DNA of 64,000 nucleotides from Garcia nutans (taxonomy: Eukaryota; Streptophyta; Magnoliopsida; Malpighiales; Euphorbiaceae): the NCBI GenBank assembly GCA_947685225.1, contig CANTUV010000024.1:15704001-15768000 (forward strand), in the 5' to 3' direction. The notes beneath the pieces were generated by a model that saw only the letters and a list, made by a program, of their open reading frames with translations, made no database searches and was not told the DNA's origin. Shown in pieces: positions 58,048 through 64,000 of the stretch (positions are counted from its first letter, which is position 1; each line of letters opens with the position of its first letter). Position numbers and translations under genes: made by a program.

Positions 58048-58869
58048 TGTAATATCCCAAAATTTTAAAAATATTAATTTTTAAAAATTAATTAAATGAT
58101 TTAAAAGTATATATATAATTAAGTGAAAAAGGAAGGGTGTATATGATATGTATATGTAGATATACATAATATATATAAGTCAACATTTTAACTTGGTCAA
58201 ATGATATTTTAATTAATTAAATAGTAATTAAATGGTTAGTAGAAGATGACATATTATATATTAATTAAGTATTATGTTTTACTTGGTGGAGAGTGAAAGT
58301 TGGAAAAGTTTATGGTTAAAATAAGAGAGCAGTTGGATTGGGTTGAGTGGATGATTATCTTCTTCTTCTTCTTCTTTCTCCATTGAAGCCGGCCACCTTC
58401 ATCAAAGGAAGAGAGGAATTTTGCTTCTTGCTAACTCAAGTAATTGAAGGATTTCAAGTGTTCAAGTTAGAGTTTTAAGGATTTTCTTCATATTTGGTAA
58501 GTTTCCAACTTGTTTCTTTGATTTCCTTTGGAAGTTGTATTTGTGTGAATTGGATGTTTGGTGTAGTATGTGTTAAAGGTTTATATTAGTATGTTTGAAG
58601 TTCTTTTGACTAGTTAACTATGAAATTTAGGGTTGGATTGAAGAAAAGGTTAAGTTTGGTGAAGAGAATAAGAGTTTTGGATTGTGTAACTTTTGAGTTA
58701 TGAAGTCATGGTTGTAATTGTGTATCTTTGTTTTTAATTGAGTTGTTTTAATGTTTATACAAGTATTGTGTGGTATAATGATGGATTTGGTTGAGCTTGT
58801 ATGGATTTGAATAGGTTAATGAAAGATAATAGTTAGATGTGGCAATTATGTGTGGATAACAGGATTTTG

Positions 58870-59225
58870 GCCTGACACACCCGGTGACACGGCCATGCCA
58901 TTAAGTATGTCGATGGTTCTATTTTTAGTGTTGGTGACTCAAGCAGTGACACACCCATGTCACTGAGCATGTCAAAGCTTCTGTGATGTTGTAGTATTGA
59001 CACATGCAGTGACACGCCCATGTCACTGAGCGTGTCATAGCTATTGTGTTGTTGTAGTTTTGACACGTGCAGTGACACGCCCATGTCACTGAGTGTGTCA
59101 TAGCTACTGTGCTATAAGAGTTTTGGCACAGTCATTGCATGCCCATGTCACTGAGCGTGTCAAAGCTTCTGTGTAGTGGGTTTAGGGCACAGTCATTGAC
59201 ACGCCCGTGTTGTTGAGCATGTCAT
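58870..59225 (+). repeat. 63-bp minisatellite in the Tekay E LTR
   Basis: TGACACGCCCATGTCACTG or close variants recur at 58947, 59010, 59073 and 59136 with exact 63-bp spacing, plus partial units on both sides. AGCTTCTGTG lies between units. Reverse-complemented, the core equals the Athila minisatellite core at 20840-20858. A minus-strand frame (58833-59084) through it is an artefact. Confidence 0.88.
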
Positions 59226-59377
59226 GTGTAGAGTTTGCCCTAGATAGTTCTTTTTCTTATTTTCCTCTGTGTATCTTATCCTTGGGTTGTAAGGTTTTGT
59301 TTATACATATAAGTGTATCACTTAGTGATTATTTATAATCATATTTTGTTTAGGCTTTGAAGAGACTTGAGTTACCC

Positions 59378-61668
59378 TGTAACACCCCCACATTCAATAC
59401 ACGCACACTACAAACACCACAATGTACTATACGTGCACTGAACATAGGGACGCTACGGATTTCCTTAACATTCAAAACATTTTAAATTATACCATAATCC
59501 TTATCACTATACATTATAGAAATTAAGTAATCAATTTGTAATACAAAACAAAATAGATATATAGATACATTTAGTTAATATGTAGCGGAATTTATAAAAT
59601 ATTTACATTATAAACAATACTTTGCAAAACATAAAGAAGTTATACATGATTGGCAGCTTTCTCTGATCTTTAAGTCCCAAAATCAACTCTTCAATGTCTA
59701 CCCTCACTCGGTCTCGAAGAGCTCTCGGGTTCAACTCTATCACCTGCGCGATTAACACTATCGCGCTAAGCCAACGGCTTAGTAAGACAAATCATGCTAA
59801 TATTATGCTTTAGTGCAATGCAATGCCACACACCTTATTAAAAAGAACAACATCATAGATGTAAAGCTAACAACATACTTTTACATTCCATAAACCACAA
59901 TATATGAATATATCACATTTCTCAATATCATATACCTCATTTATCAATTATGTTACCATTTATGAGTCACATTAAACAAAGACAAGCATGGGCCCAAAAC
60001 ATACTAATATGCCATTCAATTTTCAGAGTTAATGTTTTGGTTTTGTTATCACATTTATCAATATCATATACCCAACTAGGCTTCAAGGATTAGGTTCAAC
60101 CAAGCTTCAAGGGGAACAAAGCATGCTAAGTTTCAACCCAACTTGGCTTCAAGAACCAACCCAACCTAGCTTCAAGGGTGGTAACATCTCAATTAGGCTT
60201 CAAGGATTCAATCCAACCTAACTTCAAGAGATTGTTACACTTATTAGGCATGCCACCAACAACAAACTCTGAAAATGGAATAACACATTAGCCACACAAT
60301 TCTTTTATTATTTAGTTATCATTTTCATTCTCAATTCTCATCATCATAGCCAATCACAATGGCTTCATATCACAATTATATCTCAACTCATTTTATACAT
60401 ATAGCATCGTTGCTATAACATTTCAAGGTACATTATTCATGAATCACATTACCATTCACAATGTATATAACATAACATTGTTCATAGATTTATAATCTTC
60501 CATATGCCTTTGATTAAATCATTATTGTTTTAAGGGTATTTAGAATGTTCATTTTCATGTATAGGTGCAAAGAGATCCTTAAAGAATCACAACATTGCAT
60601 GAAGAGCAAAGAACAAAAACATTAACTAACACATTTGAGGGACACGGGCAGCACACTTGAGGGACACGGCCAAGCTTGTGGCCGTGTCTCTCAACTTAAT
60701 TTTGGCAGTGACAGACACTGGCATGGGACACGGCCGTGTCTCTCAAAAATCAACCCAACACGTCCAAAATTTCCATGACTTGGCCGTGTCTCTCCTTGCT
60801 TTTGGCCGTGTCACTCATGAACAACACCCTAACCAAAGCCAACACTCTTTCAATTGCATTTACACACTTTTTGCACAACATTAATCTCATTCAAATGGAT
60901 ACAATCAATAACATAAACACATATCTTACACAATTATCACAATAATCACTTTAACAACACATTAACATTACATTTAAACACAACCACTTCAAAACCCTAA
61001 ATCCAACATCATTCATAATCTTTCAAAATCAACATCCACCACTTCCAACAACAACACCTATTTAACCTCTTAACTTAAAACCAAATTTAACACTTGAAAA
61101 CACATCACAAACACCTCTCATCATCAAATCAACAAACCCTAATTCACTTCAAATACCACTTCAAAAGAATAAAAGAAATCAAAGAAAAGAACTTACCAAA
61201 GTTGTTGAATTCCACAAATCTCCAACTTGATTCCTTGATTCTCTCTTCAATCTTGATTTTGGAACAACAAAAATCAACTCTTGTTCTTTGGTTTTGGAGA
61301 GCCGGCCACCACTAAGGAAAAGGGAAGAAAAGAAAATAAATCAAGTCAACTTCCTCTTCTTCTTTAAATCTCCACCAAGAGATTTCCAAAAGAAAATTAC
61401 CTCAATGCCCTTAACCATTTGTTCTAACTCTCTTTTAACTTATAAGCCCATTTAGGTAATTTTATACTCAACAAGATAAATATCTCTTCCCCCTTGACTC
61501 TTAATTTGACCAACTTATATGTTATATATATTACAATATAATCAACATATACACTTTCCTTTAATTTCTTTTCTCTTGCAAATTGACACCTACATTCAAT
61601 CCAATTTTTAAAACAACAACAACAACAACAACATTCAAAACTTCTAGGGCATACATTAGGATATTACA
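59378..61668 (-). repeat. Solo Tekay-type LTR inside LTR E
   Basis: This 2291-bp unit runs TGTAACACCCCCACATTC to GGATATTACA with perfect TACCC duplications (59373-59377, 61669-61673). It contains the CTAAGCC-AAC-GGCTTAG hairpin (59766-59782), the CTTCAAG cassette (about 60010-60275) and a GACACGGCC array (60642-60820). Family is closest to the full-length Tekay element at 27835-37792. Short frames in it are not genes. Confidence 0.93.
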
Positions 61669-62089
61669 TACCCAATCCAAGTGTTGAGGGATATCTTGGA
61701 AGAGGAGATTGAAAGTGGTGTTTGTTGCTTTTAGAGGTAAGTACAAATTTTGAATAATTGTTTATATTTACATGACATTGGGACTTAACACATTTGGTTG
61801 GAAAATGTGTTAAGTTACCTAATACATTATTGGTACATGAGAAATATGCTATGATTTGTATAATGTTACAAATGCGTTATATGTAATGTGAACTTTGTGC
61901 AAAATAGGATAATGGCCCAAAACGTATGGGTATTGCAATTTGTTATGTATAAATTAAAGATGGTATGTAAAGCCATTGGTGATGGCTATATTGATATAAA
62001 TGAGATATTTGAAGCATTGTGCCTAGTTTGATCATGAGAAAATGAGAAAGGAGTTGATAATGGAATTATGAAAGAAATTTGTGCCTAGT

Positions 62090-62362
62090 ATGTTATTCAA
62101 TTTTCAGAGTTTTGTGTTTGGCGTCATGCCTAAGATGTAACAGTCCCTTAAAGCTGGGTTGGGCTTGGTCCTTGAAGCCTAGTCGGGAGTTACATGATGT
62201 AGCAAACCCTTGAAGCTAGGTTGGGCCTAGTCCTTAAAGCCTAGTTGGGATGTTACATATGAGGTAATCCTAATTGTGATTATGATTTGCCTTCGGGCTA
62301 GACACCTGGTGTCATCTTGGACCAAAGCAGTAACTCTAGAATTTGAATGGCATATTGAATCT
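62090..62362 (+). repeat. Cassette of the Tekay E LTR
   Basis: It is bounded by TATGTTATTCAATTTTCAGAG on the left and, inverted, by ACTCTAGAATTTGAATGGCAT on the right. Inside are CTTAAAGC/CTTGAAGCCTAG repeats, a GCC-TTCG-GGC hairpin (62289-62298) and GACACC-T-GGTGTC. Confidence 0.75.
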
Positions 62363-62976
62363 TTTGGGCCCATGCTTGTGTTTGCTTTTATGTGAATTAT
62401 GAATTGTGGAACAATTGAACAATTTATCAAGAAATATAGATTAGTTATGCATTAGCATTGCATTTGAACTATATTGTTATCAAAGTTTATATCACTAAGC
62501 TTTTGGCTTAGCAAGATTGTGGCTCATCACGCAGGTGACATGGTAGATCTGGTTGAGTCAGAGAGTTCATTTAGATCGAGTCGAGTCTAGGCTTGAGATC
62601 TTGAGTGCAGAGTTGATTGTTGGACATCAAGATCAAAGACAAACTGCCAGCATGTATATATTTTATATTTTTTTACATAATGATTTCATGTATATTATGT
62701 TATATTTTGATGTATATATATGTATAATCCACAAACTGTCGAAAATGTTTTGGATAAACCTTTGGTAATGAAGTATACATATGTGTTTTAGAAAGTAATA
62801 TTTTATCTATTATTTATATGATATCAATTGAATGTTTTAAGTTTATACAGATTTTATAAGTGAAGATTTATGTTGTTAAAATAGGCTGTGACATTCTTGT
62901 ATCCTATATTCATATATTACATATGTTGGGTGTATGTAGTGTACGTATATTGGGTATAAGGGTGTTACATTTGTTT

Positions 62977-63013
62977 TGGTATCAGAGCCTAGGTTTGAGG
63001 TTCTCAACCTAGG
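62977..63013 (+). promoter_or_regulatory. Primer-binding site (tRNA-iMet) and adjacent hairpin
   Basis: TGGTATCAGAGC (62977-62988) lies 7 nt after the LTR. Arms CCTAGGTT/AACCTAGG with a bulged T, inner GAG/CTC and loop GTT form a hairpin at 62988-63013. Confidence 0.93.
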
Positions 63014-63139
63014 TGGGCTGTAAGAGAAAGAAAATGGAAATTTTTAAATATGGTTTTTAAATATGATACATGCGTTGGCACTGGCAGTTTCTGATCTCTG
63101 ATGTGGCAAATTTTGCTGTGTTTGCAGATATAGGTAGTT

Positions 63140-64000
63140 ATGGCGTCTCAAACACATAAGTCTGCTGAGGGTAGTGCAGAAAGTGTGGCTCCTGTTGAGG
63201 GTAGAGATGGAGCTAGAGTTGAGATAGCTGGAAGGCACCTACTCCTGTGCTAGAGAGACCAGCAGTCGAAGAGATTCCACCAGGCTTTTTTTGGGTACGG
63301 CATATGGTGAAGTTGTTGAGGTAGGCTCCAGTTCAGCAGCCGCCGCTGCCGTAGCTGCAGCCGCAATTATCGATGAGGAAATATGATAAGTTGAGGAAGT
63401 TTCGAGCTGAGGACTTTATTGGTACTACAGACCCTGTTGTAGCTGAGCAGTGGCTAGATAGAGTCCATAGAGTGTTCATCTAGCTGCAGGTACTCTAAAA
63501 GAAAAGTTTGATTATGCCAGATCTCTTTTGCAAAGGGATGCATATTATTGGTGGAAGACGGTTCTACATGCCCTGGATGATCCACCAATCTTGACCTAAG
63601 ATGATTTTCTGCGAGAGATCGAGCAAAAGTATACTCCGAGGGGGTATAAAGATTCAAAGAAGATAGAGTTCTTGAGTTTGAAGTAGGATACCAGGACTGT
63701 GTCAGAGTATGAGATAGAGTTTACCCGGTTGAGTCAGTATGCTGGTGGGATTATTTCTGATGAGATTGACCAGTGTCAGAGATTTAAGGAAAGGTTTGAG
63801 AGCCTCTATCATGTGCATTATCGCAGGTTCCCGGTATCAAGATTTTTCCCAATTAGTTGCAGCTACCATGAGTGTTGAGAGAGCATAGGGTCTTGCAGCA
63901 GTTGCTAGAGATGAGGAGACCTCAAAGTGAGACAGGATCTTCATATGTGAAGAGAGGTCGAGGAGAATATTTTTTGAGGTTTAGTAGCAGCCAGAGGTAG
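63140..64000 (+). pseudogene. Tekay E gag, broken
   Basis: It starts MASQTHKSAEGSAESVAP at 63140, similar to the gag start at 35053. The frame shifts near 63230 (after VEIAGR) and a TAG follows. Recognisable pieces continue: MRKYDKLRKFRAEDFIGTTDP and VVAEQWLDRV, then DAYYWWKTV-like and YTPRGYKDSKK-like parts, EYEIEFTRLSQYAGGI near 63710 and SQLVAATMSVERA near 63860. Several frames are used, with stops near 63480 and 63598. It keeps GAG (Glu) where the other element has a stop in AVA*QWLD, which identifies that stop as derived. Confidence 0.88.

Larger units (their letters stand above)
58048..62969 (+). repeat. 5' LTR of Tekay E, carrying a solo LTR
   Basis: The LTR runs TGTAATATCCCAAAATTTT to GGGTGTTACA. 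Its own sequence is 58048-59377 and 61674-62969. Landmarks are a 63-bp minisatellite (58870-59225), the cassette (62090-62362) and the CTAAGC-TTTTG-GCTTAG hairpin (62495-62511), followed by the GCAGGTGACA block common to these LTRs. Confidence 0.92.
58048..64000 (+). mobile_element. Tekay copy 'E', 5' part
   Basis: A 5' LTR (2626 bp after removing a nested solo LTR), the primer site and a degenerate gag are visible; the rest continues past the window. It sits in the 3' LTR of D. Confidence 0.9.

Overview
This window is nuclear DNA of a flowering plant, most likely a eudicot, from a gene-free, repeat-packed region such as pericentromeric heterochromatin. Nearly every base can be assigned to LTR retrotransposons of the Ty3/gypsy superfamily nested inside one another. 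I found no host gene, rRNA, tRNA gene or CRISPR. The plant assignment rests on initiator-Met primer sites (TGGTATCAGAGC), chromodomain integrase of the Tekay/Del type, Athila and Tat/Ogre features, and an AT-rich background. The species cannot be named from the sequence.

Layout, left half. Positions 1-2230 are a minus-orientation Tekay-type LTR ending in a GC-rich 233-bp module (2231-2463). An Athila-lineage element occupies 2464-3279 and 17866-21932. It is split by a Tat-type solo LTR (3280-17865, target duplication CTATA). That solo LTR is split by a non-autonomous Tekay-like element with 3-kb LTRs and a 3.2-kb interior without coding (4099-16393, AAATC). One of its LTRs is split in turn by another solo LTR (4547-7535, TCATT).

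Middle. Athila interrupts the reverse transcriptase of an old plus-strand Tekay copy ('C', 21933-22902 and 43286-44552). C is interrupted again between RNase H and integrase by a Tat element that carries only gag (22903-43280, CATTG/CATTA). That Tat element contains a complete but coding-dead Tekay element (27835-37792, ATTCT).

Right half. A foldback structure (44771-45231) joins C to a second Tat copy (45232-52761). This Tat copy carries a solo LTR (46416-49580, ACCCC) and is cut by Tekay 'D' (52762-58047). D is cut by Tekay 'E' (58048 to beyond the window), whose 5' LTR holds yet another solo LTR (59378-61668, TACCC).

All coding regions are broken, so nothing here is expected to make working protein. 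The most notable signals are structural. They are tandem arrays of mini-hairpins with covarying stems inside Tekay-type LTRs, one array having C(UUCG)G tetraloops in the sense strand. A GAGGAC-loop hairpin lies next to the polypurine tract in both Tekay and Athila. A hairpin follows the primer site, and a CTAAGC hairpin is conserved across LTR families. Finally, a 63-bp minisatellite is shared by an Athila LTR and a Tekay LTR. All comparisons were made by eye.
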